A DNA stretch of 64,000 nt from JBEKUY01 sp049514555. Its GTDB lineage: Bacteria > Acidobacteriota > Terriglobia > Acidiferrales > UBA7541. Within the stretch, counting starts at the first letter, position 1. Each line of letters opens with the position of its first letter. Where the stretch lies: the NCBI GenBank assembly GCA_049514555.1, contig JBEKUY010000002.1, positions 1 through 64,000 of the forward strand, written 5' to 3'. Both the position numbers and the translations under genes were made by a program. The notes below the pieces were generated by a model. The model was given only the letters and a program-made list of their open reading frames with translations, had not been told where the DNA came from and searched no databases. Shown in pieces: positions 42,517-54,669 of this stretch.

Positions 42517-42878
42517 GTGGTGCCTCCTGGATGCGGATTGCGGGACGCAATTCTACAACTTCTTCACAATAGAGAGTACGGGATGACTCGGGGAAAAGTT
42601 TCGACCGGAGAGCGGGATCCGGGGGTGTGCCTGCAGCAGCTCGTCTGCCGGAAAACTATCTGGCCTGCGGATGTGGTATACTGTTTTTGCGCTTAGTCCT
42701 GCGGTTGTGTCGTGCGGTTGCTCTGGTTGAGTACCTCATCTGAGATTACCCGCCTTCAGTCTTCTCCGTAAGTCTTCAGCGTAATTCAAACGAAGACTGG
42801 CAATGCAGATTGCCGCGCTCGCCCGGATGTTCGTGCGCGCGCGGCGACAGCTTCCGCCAGAGAAAGAAAACAAGATTT
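42517..42878. other. Divergent intergenic region upstream of the helicase
   Basis: No gene is supported. A plus-strand extended -10 (TGTGGTATACT) at 42672-42682 would give the DEAD-box gene a leader of about 190 bases. Such long leaders are common for cold-inducible helicase mRNAs. Confidence 0.5.
42672..42682 (+). promoter_or_regulatory. Extended -10 promoter of the helicase gene
   Basis: TGTGGTATACT holds a TG extension and a TATACT box. No good -35 is seen, as expected for this promoter class. Confidence 0.45.
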
Positions 42879-44108
42879 ATGCAGAGTTTTTCAGAACTAC
42901 CGATTTCCATTTACACCAAAGAGCGGATTGCGTCCGCTCGCTTTTCGACGCCGACTCCGGTCCAAGCCGCGGCCATCCCTCAAGCGCTTGCGGGCAGCGA
43001 CGTGCTCGCTACCGCGCAGACCGGAACCGGCAAGACGCTGGCGTTCTTGATCCCGATCATGGAGCAACTGCTCGAGCAGAGCGCGCCGGGAATTACAGCG
43101 CTGGTGCTCGTGCCCACGCGCGAACTGGCCATGCAGGTCGTGGAGCAGTACAACGCGTTGAGAGGGCAGCGACTCTCGCCGGCAGCCCTGGTGGTTGGCG
43201 GCTTGTCCGAAGGAACGCAACTCAGCGCGCTGCGCCGGGGAGCCCGCCTGGTGGTCGCCACCCCGGGCCGATTGGAAGATTTTCTGGGCCGCAAGCTCAT
43301 CGCGTTCCGCGGATTGCGAATCCTCGTTCTCGATGAGGCGGATCGCATGCTGGACATGGGTTTCATTCCCGCGATTCGCAGGATTGCGGCGGTCCTGCCC
43401 AAGGAGCGCCAGACGATGTGTTTTTCGGCCACACTGGAAGCCTCCGTGGCACACCTCGTGAACGACTACATGAGAAAACCGGTGCGCCTGGCGTTCGGGT
43501 CGATCCTGAAGCCTTCGGAGAATGTGCGCGTCCAGGCAATTGAAGTGGCCCACGATCGCAAACAGGAGGTGCTGCAGCGTTTGCTCGCCAAGGAAACGGG
43601 CCGCTGTCTCGTCTTCGCGCGCACCAAGCGCGGAGCTGAGAAGATTGCGCTGAACCTCGTCCGAAGAGGGTTCGCCGCCGCCATGATTCATGGCGCTCGC
43701 TCGCAATCCCAGCGCACGGCGGCGCTGGCCGGATTTCAGCAGGGACGCTACCGCGTGCTGGTGGCGACCGATCTGGCTTCCCGCGGCATTCACGTTCAGG
43801 ACATCGCCCACGTCATCAACTACGATCTGCCCGACGTGGCAGAAAGCTTCATCCATCGAGTGGGGCGCACCGGACGCGCGGGCGGGCGCGGCGTCGCTTC
43901 CACTCTCTTCACGAGAGAACAGCGAGCGGACCTGCTCCAATTGGAGCGCACACTCGGCATTCAGATCGAGCGGATGCGAAGCGACGGCGATCCGTCCGAA
44001 AAACAGGATCGGGGGCGGGGCGAACTGCATGGCAGCGAATCAGCCACCCGGTCCAGAATCATGGTCCGGCTTCCCGGAGAGGTCCTCCAAGCACAGATGG
44101 AGAGCTAA
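42879..44108 (+). CDS. DEAD-box RNA helicase, RhlE-type
   Basis: The start is ATG 42879; the upstream frame is poorly supported. The 409-residue two-RecA-domain helicase has a Q motif (FSTPTPVQAAAIP), motif I AQTGTGKT, Ia PTRELA, Ib TPGRLEDF, II DEAD (VLDEADRMLDMGF), III SAT, and in domain two V VATDLASRGIHVQD and VI HRVGRTGRAG. All ATPase and RNA-binding motifs are complete. The C-terminal tail is short and charged. It probably remodels RNA during ribosome assembly or in the cold. Confidence 0.95.
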   Translation: MQSFSELPISIYTKERIASARFSTPTPVQAAAIPQALAGSDVLATAQTGTGKTLAFLIPIMEQLLEQSAPGITALVLVPTRELAMQVVEQYNALRGQRLSPAALVVGGLSEGTQLSALRRGARLVVATPGRLEDFLGRKLIAFRGLRILVLDEADRMLDMGFIPAIRRIAAVLPKERQTMCFSATLEASVAHLVNDYMRKPVRLAFGSILKPSENVRVQAIEVAHDRKQEVLQRLLAKETGRCLVFARTKRGAEKIALNLVRRGFAAAMIHGARSQSQRTAALAGFQQGRYRVLVATDLASRGIHVQDIAHVINYDLPDVAESFIHRVGRTGRAGGRGVASTLFTREQRADLLQLERTLGIQIERMRSDGDPSEKQDRGRGELHGSESATRSRIMVRLPGEVLQAQMES

Positions 44109-44263
44109 CTTCGCCGAGGTTTTCACCGGAGCGCCGATCCGCCGGACGCGCTGCCGGGGGGCATGCCGGCTTGACGAAGATTGCCGCGGCGGCGACACTT
44201 TACTGTTTCGGGCGAGCCACGGGAATGCCGCGCGCTCGCCCTGACTTTCTGCCTGGAACAAGA

Positions 44264-44998
44264 ATGACGAAGAAAACGAGAGTCCACCGGCCCGCCGAAA
44301 CGCACATCCTCATCTTCGACGTGGATGGCGTGCTGCTGGACGTGCGGCATTCCTATCAGCGCACGGTCCTGGACACGGTCCACCATTTCACGAAGCGCCG
44401 AGTGACCTACGCTCAACTCCACGAGTGGAAGAACCGAACGGGCTATAACGACGATTGGAAGCTGACGACAGACTGGGTAAATTCGCTGGGATGCAACGCG
44501 AGCTATGAAGAGGTGAAGAAGGAGTGCAACCGGGTCTTCTGGGGAACGGACGGCTTAGGTAAGGGGAATGCCTGCCGGGAACGGTGGCTTGTGGCGCCGC
44601 GGGACGTGAAGAAGTGGGCGCAGCGCTACGAACTGGCCGTGTTCACAGGGCGGAACCGGCGAGAGTTTGGCCACACGTTCGAGGCGTGGCCGGGACACGG
44701 CTCGATCAGCCGGGTGGTCACGTCGGAAGACGTGAAGAACGGAAAGCCTGATCCGGAAGGGTTGTTGCTGATCCTGAAGGGGCGCGAGCCGAGGACTGCG
44801 GTGTACCTGGGCGATAACATCGACGATGCGTTGGCGGCGAGGTCAGCGGGGGTGCCGTTCTTGGGAGTGTTGCCGACAGGCACTCTGGCTTACCGGAAGC
44901 GTGCCGAGGGCCTACGCAAACTGGGCGCGCTGGGTATTCTGCATCGCGTGCACGACCTCGATCGGTGGCTCGGCAAAAGTGCTCGCCGGGCCGGGTAA
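44264..44998 (+). CDS. HAD-superfamily IA hydrolase (TIGR01548-like)
   Basis: The start is taken as ATG 44264. HAD motif I is ILIFDVDGVLLDV (DxDG nucleophile), motif II VFTGRN, motif III Lys in KNGKPDPEG, and motif IV YLGDNIDDALAA. The cap contains WKNRTGYNDDWKLTTDWVNS. This matches a small HAD subfamily known next to or fused with histidinol-phosphate aminotransferases. An aminotransferase of that kind occurs 40 kb away at 3200, so a shared pathway is possible but speculative. Confidence 0.8.
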   Translation: MTKKTRVHRPAETHILIFDVDGVLLDVRHSYQRTVLDTVHHFTKRRVTYAQLHEWKNRTGYNDDWKLTTDWVNSLGCNASYEEVKKECNRVFWGTDGLGKGNACRERWLVAPRDVKKWAQRYELAVFTGRNRREFGHTFEAWPGHGSISRVVTSEDVKNGKPDPEGLLLILKGREPRTAVYLGDNIDDALAARSAGVPFLGVLPTGTLAYRKRAEGLRKLGALGILHRVHDLDRWLGKSARRAG

Positions 44999-45196
44999 CG
45001 TCCCGATCCGAAGGCGCAATGGTCTTCGTAGTCGACTGCCCTCGCGAACCGCCGACGGATCGGGTCCCGTTGACGCAAACCCCGCTAAATGCTATAAAAC
45101 CCAGTTTTATTCAGGCATGCTCCGGGCCCACTGTGATGCGGTATCCTCTCTCAGGGGTGTAGCGGCGGCCTTTCCGGGTAAAGGTGCGACAATCGG

Positions 45197-45664
45197 ATGG
45201 AAATCGTTCGACAGCTCGGCGAGCTATTCCTGCAGGCTGTGCCGACGGTCCTGATCGTTTTTGCGTTCTACCTATTCCTCCGCTCGCAATTTTTCAAGCC
45301 CCTCGCACGCGTCATGCAGGAACGGCAGGAACGCACGGCCGGGACGCAACGGGCGGCTGAAGCCGGTCAAGCCGCGGCGCATGAGAAAGTAAGACAGCAT
45401 GAAGAAGCCTTGAAGAAGGCGCGTGCGGAAATCTATGCGGAGCACGATGCAGTCCGGCGCAAGCTGCTCGACGAACGCAATGAACGGCTCCAAGAGGCGC
45501 GCACCAAGGCGGGAGAAGAGGTCCGCACCGCGAAGGAGCGCATCGAAGCCGAGTTGGCCACGGCACGGAAACAGATCGAGTCCGCGGTCAACCAGCTTGG
45601 CGCCGATATTGCCCGCATGATCCTGGAACGGGGCCCAGTACGCCCGTCGAGCGAGGCGCGATGA
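45197..45664 (+). CDS. atpF: ATP synthase Fo subunit b (first copy)
   Basis: The 155-residue protein has one N-terminal membrane helix (LFLQAVPTVLIVFAFYLFLR) and a long charged coiled coil from residue 35 to the end (ERQERTAGTQRAAEAGQAAA onward). It forms the peripheral stalk linking Fo to delta and alpha3beta3. It overlaps the second b gene by 4 bp. No genes for subunits a or c precede it. Confidence 0.88.
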   Translation: MEIVRQLGELFLQAVPTVLIVFAFYLFLRSQFFKPLARVMQERQERTAGTQRAAEAGQAAAHEKVRQHEEALKKARAEIYAEHDAVRRKLLDERNERLQEARTKAGEEVRTAKERIEAELATARKQIESAVNQLGADIARMILERGPVRPSSEAR

Positions 45665-46242
45665 AACGCCGCCTGGTTTTCTGCGCGGCTATGCTCCTTC
45701 TCCTCGCAGCGTTTGCCGGCGCAGCGTGGGCGGCGGAGGGGAAAGAGGAGAATCCGGCCGAACAACCGGCCGGCGAAGTCTTCAAGTGGCTGAACTTCGC
45801 TCTGGTGGCCGGAGCGGTCGGCTATCTGATCGCGAAGAAGGGCCCGGCTTACTTCCGCGCGCGGGCCGACGCGATCTCATCAGCCATCGCGCAAGCGGCC
45901 GCAGCCAAAGCAGACGCCGACCGGCGATTGGCCGAAGCCGAGGCGAAGCTCAAGCGGCTCGAAGAGGAAGTGGCGGCGCTGCGCGATACGGCACACCGCG
46001 ATGCCGCCGATGACGCGGAGCGCATCCGCAAGATGGCGCGCGGCGAGACGGAAAGGATTGCGCTGGCGGCGCGCGCGGAAATCGAAGCGGCCGAGCGTGC
46101 CGCACGGATGGAACTGAAGGCGCGGGCTGCGAAGCTCGCAGTGGAGCGCGCCGAGGCGCTGCTCGCAGGGCAACTGACGCCGAAAACGCAGGAAGGTCTG
46201 TTCCGGTCGTTTGTCGCGGAGCTTCCGGGGAGAACCAATTGA
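45661..46242 (+). CDS. atpF: ATP synthase Fo subunit b (second copy, b')
   Basis: The 193-residue product has an unusual extra hydrophobic N-terminus resembling a cleavable signal (LVFCAAMLLLLAAFAGAAWA) before the genuine membrane helix (FKWLNFALVAGAVGYLIAKK). The coiled-coil stalk runs from residue 65. A heterodimeric b/b' stalk is typical of several phyla. The ATGA overlap with the first b gene and the overlap with the delta start show tight coupling. Confidence 0.88.
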   Translation: MKRRLVFCAAMLLLLAAFAGAAWAAEGKEENPAEQPAGEVFKWLNFALVAGAVGYLIAKKGPAYFRARADAISSAIAQAAAAKADADRRLAEAEAKLKRLEEEVAALRDTAHRDAADDAERIRKMARGETERIALAARAEIEAAERAARMELKARAAKLAVERAEALLAGQLTPKTQEGLFRSFVAELPGRTN

Positions 46243-46775
46243 GCATCGCGGCGCAGCGGTATGCTTCGGCACTGGCCGAAATTGCTCTCGAACAGGGCGC
46301 GATCGAGCCGGTCCGGCAGCAGCTCGGGGACTTCGTGAACCTGACGCGGGAGTCGGCCGAGCTGAAGAATTACCTCGCCAACCCGTCGGTGGAGTTCGAA
46401 AGCAAGCACGGCGCGGTGGAAGAGCTCACCGCGCGGATGGGCGCGAGCAAGATTCTGCGGAATTTTCTTTTCGTGCTGGTGGACCACGACCGGACGCTAT
46501 TGCTGCCCGAGATCCAGAAGGAATTTCACAAGCTGACTCTCGATAGGCTGGGCTTGGCTGAGGCGCAGGTGACCACCCCGGCGCAGCTCACGTCTCAGCA
46601 GAAGCAGGAATTGAACGCGGCGCTCGAGCGGCTCACCGGGAAGAAGATCGAGGCGCGGTACGAGCTGGACCCGGCGTTGATGGGCGGGGCGGTGGTGCGC
46701 ATCGGTTCGACGATTTACGATGGGTCCGTGCGCGCGCAGCTCGACCGGCTGCGGGCGCGCCTGTCGGCGGAATAG
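46239..46775 (+). CDS. atpH: ATP synthase F1 subunit delta
   Basis: The start is TTG 46239, overlapping the b' stop, with GGGGAG upstream. It fits the OSCP/delta family: N-terminal helical bundle (AAQRYASALAEIALEQGAIE, LVDHDRTLLLPEIQKEFHKL) and C-terminal strand region (KKIEARYELDPALMGGAVVR then IGSTIYDGSVRAQLDRLRA). It connects the peripheral stalk to alpha. Confidence 0.92.
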   Translation: MSIAAQRYASALAEIALEQGAIEPVRQQLGDFVNLTRESAELKNYLANPSVEFESKHGAVEELTARMGASKILRNFLFVLVDHDRTLLLPEIQKEFHKLTLDRLGLAEAQVTTPAQLTSQQKQELNAALERLTGKKIEARYELDPALMGGAVVRIGSTIYDGSVRAQLDRLRARLSAE

Positions 46776-46783
46776 GAGCAGGA

Positions 46784-48313
<1,530 letters not shown>

Positions 48314-48334
48314 CGCCTCGGCCCCGAAAGGGAT

Positions 48335-49210
48335 ATGCCCACTCTGCTCGATTTCCGGCACCGGATCCGCTCGGTGAAGAACACCCAGCAGATTACGCGC
48401 GCGATGAAGTTTGTTGCGGCGGCGCGGCTGCGCCGCGCGCAGGAGCGGGCGATTGCGGCGCGCCCGTATGCGCACCAGATGGCGCGGGTGCTGCGCTCGA
48501 CCATCGGGCGCATCGAGAACCCGGTGCACCCGCTGTTCGAGCGCCGGCCGGAAGAGAAGTTGCTGCTGATCGTCGTGACGGGAGAGCGGGGGCTGTGCGG
48601 CGCATTCAACGCGAACGTCCTGCGCCAGGCCGCGGAGTTTTACCGCGAGCACGAAGGGAAGCAGATTCTTGCGCTGCCGGTCGGGAAGAAGGGCCGCGAC
48701 GCACTGCGGAGACAGGAACGCGGATTCGCCGGCGAGTACACCAACGTTCTGGCCCGGGTGGAATTCGAGGACGCCCGGCGGATTGCCACCCAGGTGATCG
48801 AGTTGTACACGGTCAAACGAGTGGACGCCGTGTACATCGTGTTCAGCGAGTTCAAGAACGTGCTGGCGCCGCACCTGACGCTCGAAAAGCTTCTCCCCAT
48901 CGAGGCCATCGAGGCCGAGGAGATGCCGGCGGCCGAAGCGGCCACGGCGCAGGTGGACTACATCTACGAGCAGCCGGCGGAGTACTTGCTGGATAGGCTC
49001 CTGCCGCGGTACGTAGAGGCACAGGTTTTCCGTTTCATGCTTGAATCGTCGGCCGCGGAGCACGCCGCGCGAATGGGGGCCATGGAAATGGCGACAAAGA
49101 ACGCGGGCGATGTGATCCAGCAGCTCACGTTGTACATGAACAAGGTGCGTCAAGCCGCAATCACCAAGGAAATTATCGAGGTTGTCAGCGGAGCCGCCTC
49201 GGCATCGTAG
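48335..49210 (+). CDS. atpG: ATP synthase F1 subunit gamma
   Basis: The 291-residue rotor subunit has an N-terminal helix (FRHRIRSVKNTQQITRAMKF, VAAARLRRAQERAIAARPYA) that enters the alpha3beta3 core. The central LLIVVTGERGLCGAFNANVL is the family signature block, and the C-terminal helix is ESSAAEHAARMGAMEMATKN. It sits between alpha and beta as usual. Confidence 0.95.
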   Translation: MPTLLDFRHRIRSVKNTQQITRAMKFVAAARLRRAQERAIAARPYAHQMARVLRSTIGRIENPVHPLFERRPEEKLLLIVVTGERGLCGAFNANVLRQAAEFYREHEGKQILALPVGKKGRDALRRQERGFAGEYTNVLARVEFEDARRIATQVIELYTVKRVDAVYIVFSEFKNVLAPHLTLEKLLPIEAIEAEEMPAAEAATAQVDYIYEQPAEYLLDRLLPRYVEAQVFRFMLESSAAEHAARMGAMEMATKNAGDVIQQLTLYMNKVRQAAITKEIIEVVSGAASAS

Positions 49211-49269
49211 CGATCAGTGGCCGGTGACGAGTCACCTCCGGCCACTCGGAATGAGATGATGGAGGAGTG

Positions 49270-50724
<1,455 letters not shown>

Positions 50725-50730
50725 GGCGCC

Positions 50731-51159
50731 ATGGCAGCCCAATCCCTACTTCTGATTGTGGTCACGCCGGAGCGGCAATTGTTGCGCGAGGGTGTGGACG
50801 ATCTCCAGGTTCCCGCCGCAGACGGCTATCTGGGCATCCTGCCCGGACACGCGCCGCTCGTGACCGAGCTGGGCGTGGGGGAGTTGAGTTATAACGTCGG
50901 CCGGCAGAGTGGGCACATGGCCGTCATCCGTGGATTCGCCGAAGTGCTGCCGGACCGCGTGACTTTGCTGGCTGAAGTCGCCGAGCGGGCTGAGGAAATT
51001 GACGTGGACCGGGCGAAAGCGGCACTCGGGCGCGCCCAGAAGCGCCTTTCTTCGCAGGATCCCAGTCTGGACTGGGACCGCGCGTCGCTGGCCCTCCAGC
51101 GGGCGCTCATTCGCATGCAGGTTGCGTCCAGGAGCGGCTCCGGAATCCCTCGCGATTAG
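50731..51159 (+). CDS. atpC: ATP synthase F1 subunit epsilon
   Basis: The 142-residue protein has the N-terminal beta-sandwich (LLLIVVTPERQLLREGVDDL, ADGYLGILPGHAPLVTELGV) followed by a two-helix hairpin (AERAEEIDVDRAKAALGRAQ). It begins 6 bp after beta and ends the operon, and it contributes to rotor coupling and inhibition. Confidence 0.93.
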   Translation: MAAQSLLLIVVTPERQLLREGVDDLQVPAADGYLGILPGHAPLVTELGVGELSYNVGRQSGHMAVIRGFAEVLPDRVTLLAEVAERAEEIDVDRAKAALGRAQKRLSSQDPSLDWDRASLALQRALIRMQVASRSGSGIPRD

Positions 51160-51197
51160 TGCCGATTTTTCGGCGGCGCGCATCCAAGTGCACGTCT

Positions 51198-51458
51198 ATG
51201 ACTGGAACGCCCATCATCCTCTACACAACGGCATGGTGCGGCGATTGCCACCAGGCCAAGGCGTTCCTGAAACAGCGGAGCATCGCTTTCCGCGAGATCG
51301 ATATCGATGAAGACCCGGACGCTGAAGAACTGGTCACCCGTGTCAACAGCGGGCGCCGCAAAGTGCCGACCATCGAAGTCGGCGGCCGGTATTTTGCGTG
51401 CAGCCCGTTCGATCCCCACCAGCTTTCGTCCGAGCTGGAAATCCCACTGAATCCGTAG
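51198..51458 (+). CDS. Glutaredoxin-like thioredoxin-fold protein
   Basis: ATG 51198 is chosen over GTG 51159 because the fold starts at TPIILYTTAWCGDCHQAKAF. The active site is CGDC rather than CPYC or CGYC. RKVPTIEVGGRYF supplies the cis-Pro (TIE preceded by VP) and GGRYF the usual turn. It likely reduces disulfides or mixed thiols. It overlaps nothing and follows the ATP operon closely, so it may be co-transcribed. Confidence 0.85.
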   Translation: MTGTPIILYTTAWCGDCHQAKAFLKQRSIAFREIDIDEDPDAEELVTRVNSGRRKVPTIEVGGRYFACSPFDPHQLSSELEIPLNP

Positions 51459-51483
51459 CGCAAGCTGCGGGAGAAGCAATGCC

Positions 51484-51518
51484 AAAAAAAAGGCGGGCAG
51501 GACTGATTCCCTGCCCGC
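51484..51518 (-). terminator. Rho-independent terminator
   Basis: GCGGGCAGG and CCTGCCCGC (51493-51501 and 51510-51518) pair around 8 bases. On the minus strand the stem is followed by a run of eight T, so it ends the 51546-51866 gene. Read on the plus strand it has no U-tail but may still weaken read-through from the glutaredoxin gene. Confidence 0.85.
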
Positions 51519-51545
51519 GGAAAAAACTCGTCTCGCCGGAGCCGC

Positions 51546-51866
51546 TTACTTCACCATTTCGATGCTGCTGACCTTGATCGTATCGCCCTCCACCGAGCCT
51601 TTCACGGTGACATGATGGCCGGCGTGGGCGGCGACTGTGTCCTGCGGATCAAGCACATAGACCTTCTTGTCGGAATCGGTGACGAGCGCGTATTTCGCTC
51701 CGTGTTCTTCGACACACTTCTTGGCACACGCTGCATGATCGGCACTGGCTCCCTTCGCGCCGCACATGGTATCGGTCACGTAGCCCGTCCAAGACCCTTC
51801 GGTCGCCAGAGTCACGCCTGCCAGCAGAAGACAGGCAATGACTCCGTAGATGAAACGCTTGCTCAT
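51546..51866 (-). CDS. Small exported protein, DUF5818-like, 106 aa
   Basis: The signal peptide is FIYGVIACLLLAGVTLATEG. The mature part, GYVTDTMCGAKG, then CAKKCVEEHGAKYALVTDS, then VTVKGSVEGDTIKVSSI, fits a small OB-like domain with three Cys that is widespread in acidobacteria. It is predicted periplasmic. The function is unknown. A dedicated terminator follows. Confidence 0.75.
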   Translation of the reverse strand: MSKRFIYGVIACLLLAGVTLATEGSWTGYVTDTMCGAKGASADHAACAKKCVEEHGAKYALVTDSDKKVYVLDPQDTVAAHAGHHVTVKGSVEGDTIKVSSIEMVK

Positions 51867-52103
51867 TGAGTTCCCCCCTCCAGATGAATTGGCTGGTCGT
51901 CCCCCCCCTTATGCAGGGCAGAGACTAGCTTGGCACAGGGAACGGGACGCTGTCCAGCGCCCTCCTGCGTTCAGCTGAACGGGCGGCTCGACTGGGTAGC
52001 AGGGAACCCATTCCAGCTGGCAAGCCGAAAAGGAAAGGGGAAGACCCGATGGCCTTCCCCTTCCACTATGCGCAAACGCAACTGCGATGTGTGACTGTTG
52101 AGA

Positions 52104-52958
52104 CTAGAGCCCCGATCCGGGGTTGGTGTTGGCCTGTTGCGGGGCGCCGGCCTTGGGAATGCTCACGTACCCGGTGGCCTGATTGCCGGTGACTCTGTTG
52201 ATGGTGAGTTCGAGGGCCGTACGGGAACCACCTGTGTAGAAGAAGATGGGTTCGTTCACCGAGCGATCCTTCTTCTCAAAGGTCTTGTCGTCGGCAAGGA
52301 CAATGATCGTGAACTTATTCTTCTTGGCGTTCGTGTCACGGAGTTGGAGCTGGATGCTGCCGACTCTCTGAGGAGAGGACTTCTTCGTCAAGGTGAACTC
52401 GAAGTAGTCGCGCTGACCCATGCGTCGTAGTTGGTCGATCTCCTCATGGTTGCGGGCAATGAGAGTGCCGAGTTCGCTGCGGGCCATCTGCAGACTGCCC
52501 TTGGTGGCATCAAGGTCGTTCTTCACGCCGGTGACGTCGCCGCTCAGGTTCTTGACATCTTCGGCGCTCGCCTTGGTGGAAAGCTCGGACTTCACCGAGG
52601 TCTCCAGGCCCGTGAGCTTCTTGCTGTATTCCGTCGAAGCAGCCTTGTTTTGGCGGCGGGCCGCGATGAGCTCCTCCTGGGTCACCTGCAACTTGCCCGT
52701 CACGACCTTGAGATCGCTCTGAAGCTGCTCGTTCACCTCATCGGCCTTGGCTGCACGCGTGTTCAGCTGGTCAATGTTCTGCTTCAGCGTCGTCTGAGCA
52801 ATCTGCTCGACGCTCTTGGCCCGATTGGCTGCGCTCCAGCCAATACCGAGGGCAATCAACGATATAGCCGCCAGAATGGCGACCGCCAGTCCTACCCAGC
52901 GAGGGGTGCCGGCTGCGGGAACGTTATAGTCCCTATGTTCCTCATGAATCTCACTCAT
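52104..52958 (-). CDS. Single-pass membrane protein with coiled coil
   Basis: The start is ATG 52958, with AAAAGGAG upstream. It has a short cytosolic tail, one TM helix (WVGLAVAILAAISLIALGIG) and then about 120 residues of heptad-rich coiled coil (LKQNIDQLNTRAAKADEVNE and following). A C-terminal beta-rich domain follows (RDYFEFTLTKKSSPQRVGSI, NEPIFFYTGGSRTALELTIN). It is probably a periplasmic spacer or sensor. I recognise no family. Confidence 0.65.
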   Translation of the reverse strand: MSEIHEEHRDYNVPAAGTPRWVGLAVAILAAISLIALGIGWSAANRAKSVEQIAQTTLKQNIDQLNTRAAKADEVNEQLQSDLKVVTGKLQVTQEELIAARRQNKAASTEYSKKLTGLETSVKSELSTKASAEDVKNLSGDVTGVKNDLDATKGSLQMARSELGTLIARNHEEIDQLRRMGQRDYFEFTLTKKSSPQRVGSIQLQLRDTNAKKNKFTIIVLADDKTFEKKDRSVNEPIFFYTGGSRTALELTINRVTGNQATGYVSIPKAGAPQQANTNPGSGL

Positions 52959-53293
52959 GGAATTCTTCTCCTTTTTTCGATGGGACCCTGCACGATACAA
53001 GACAGCACCTGCCCCGCCAAAAAGCTGATCTGGCCATGTTGCTGGCTAATCCATTGAGCAAATTGAAGATAGAGCGGAAAGGTCCGCTTGAGAGACCCTC
53101 TATTCTGGTACTAGAGCCTGTAATCTTTACTCGATTCTTTGCTGGCGGGTAAAATCTTACTGAATCGGCTTTCCTACCTATAGTCGGAAGAAGTGCCTCT
53201 GGAGGACTGGGTTTGTCAACCACGGAGAAGGAGAGGTGTGCGCTACAAGGATGTACTAAGTTTCGTAGAATCAGTGGACTACTGAGGTCCCGC

Positions 53294-53494
53294 TCAGGCG
53301 GCTCTTACTGCCACGGCAGCTTCCGCGTTCGCGCCCTCGCCAAAATACTGGTCCAGGATAGAAACGGCCGCGGCCAGAACTGTGTGGCAGTCCGTACAAT
53401 GGCTCAGATGATTCTCGATCTCGCTTTCCACGCTCGGGGAAAGCTTCCCCTCTAAATACCAACAAATCAGATGGATGGTGTCTCGGCAATTCAT
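53294..53494 (-). CDS. Zinc-finger (zf-HC2) anti-sigma-like protein, 66 aa
   Basis: Short protein with the zf-HC2 pattern: an N-terminal Cys (MNCRDTIHLICWYLEGKLSP), then ENHLSHCTDCHTVLAA giving the H-x3-C-x2-C cluster. It lacks a membrane segment and an adjacent ECF sigma gene. It may be an orphan or soluble anti-sigma factor responding to redox conditions. Confidence 0.7.
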   Translation of the reverse strand: MNCRDTIHLICWYLEGKLSPSVESEIENHLSHCTDCHTVLAAAVSILDQYFGEGANAEAAVAVRAA

Positions 53495-53720
53495 GAATCC
53501 GACCCCCAGGTCTGGACCCGGTCAACAATCTCCTCCAGCTATAATGCATTTGACGCGCCATTCGCTATCGTAGCTGCCTGGATGCGCAACTCACTGCAAC
53601 ACAAAGACTTGGATCAGTAGCGGGACGAGATCAGATGAACCCTTCTGAAAAGTTTACCTGTCTTCGAACCAAGGGGCGACAGAGGGAAGGAACCACAGGC
53701 AAGCAGCGCTGCGGTCCAGA

Positions 53721-54581
53721 TCAGCGCTGAGGAATGACCGTCATCTCACGGAGGGTGGCAATGCGGTCCTCGAGAGGTGGGTGCGTACTGAAAAGCGATG
53801 ACAACGTACCACCCCCGAAGAGAGGCTTGACGATGCAGAGGGTAGACGTCGTAGGAGTGAGGCTCGTGCTCGGGATGCGTTTGTTGTACGCACCGAGCTT
53901 CTCCAGGGCGCTGATCAGTCCGTAGGGGTGGCCGACCATTCGTACCCCGGTGGCGTCCGCGGAATACTCGCGCTGGCGCGAGATGGCGAGCTGCAGCATC
54001 AGTGCCGCGATGGGCGCAAGGATGATCGTGAGAAGTGCCGTGAGTCCTCCGCCTTCACGGTCGTCGTCCCGGCCGCCATAACCGAAGAGCGCGGCGAAAT
54101 ACCCCATCCGCGCGACAAAAGTGATGGCTGCGGCAATTGTGGCCGCGACCGAGGTGATGAGGATGTCGTAGTTGCGGACGTGAGACAGCTCGTGAGCGAT
54201 TACGCCTTCGAGCTCATCGTCGTTCATAAGTTGCAGCAAGCCCTCGGTGACGGCGACGGAGGCGTGGCGCGGATTGCGGCCGGTGGCGAAGGCGTTGGGA
54301 GCCGCTTGGGGTATGACGTAGAGTTTGGGAACGGGGAGATTGGCTTTCGCCGCGAGGCGCTCCATGACCGCATAGAGGCGCGGAAGCTGTTCGCGCGAGA
54401 CGGGCTTCGCGCCGCTGGAGAGCAGCGCGATCTTGTCCGAGAAGAAGTATGCGAACAGATTCATCACGATGGCGATGGCCAGCGCGATCCTCATCCCACC
54501 CGGACCGGCGATCGCTCCGGCGCCGTAAACCAGGAGCACGCTCATGGCGATGAGTAGAAAGCCGGTGCGAAGAATTCTCAT
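53721..54581 (-). CDS. htpX: HtpX-family membrane M48 metalloprotease
   Basis: The 286-residue protein has two N-terminal TM helices, zinc motif HELSH (VIAHELSHVRNYDILITSVA), a third TM pair around 145-200 and the third zinc-ligand region EYSADATGVRMVGHP. HtpX degrades misfolded membrane proteins under stress, which fits its position beside the ClpB/Hsp20 genes. The ligands are complete. Confidence 0.93.
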   Translation of the reverse strand: MRILRTGFLLIAMSVLLVYGAGAIAGPGGMRIALAIAIVMNLFAYFFSDKIALLSSGAKPVSREQLPRLYAVMERLAAKANLPVPKLYVIPQAAPNAFATGRNPRHASVAVTEGLLQLMNDDELEGVIAHELSHVRNYDILITSVAATIAAAITFVARMGYFAALFGYGGRDDDREGGGLTALLTIILAPIAALMLQLAISRQREYSADATGVRMVGHPYGLISALEKLGAYNKRIPSTSLTPTTSTLCIVKPLFGGGTLSSLFSTHPPLEDRIATLREMTVIPQR

Positions 54582-54669
54582 AGTGAAGAGTCCCTAAACT
54601 TTTTACGTGCCTTTCCTTCGCGGAGTTTCAGTCTAAGAGCCGCCCCTCGACACGTCAAGCAAAGCACAT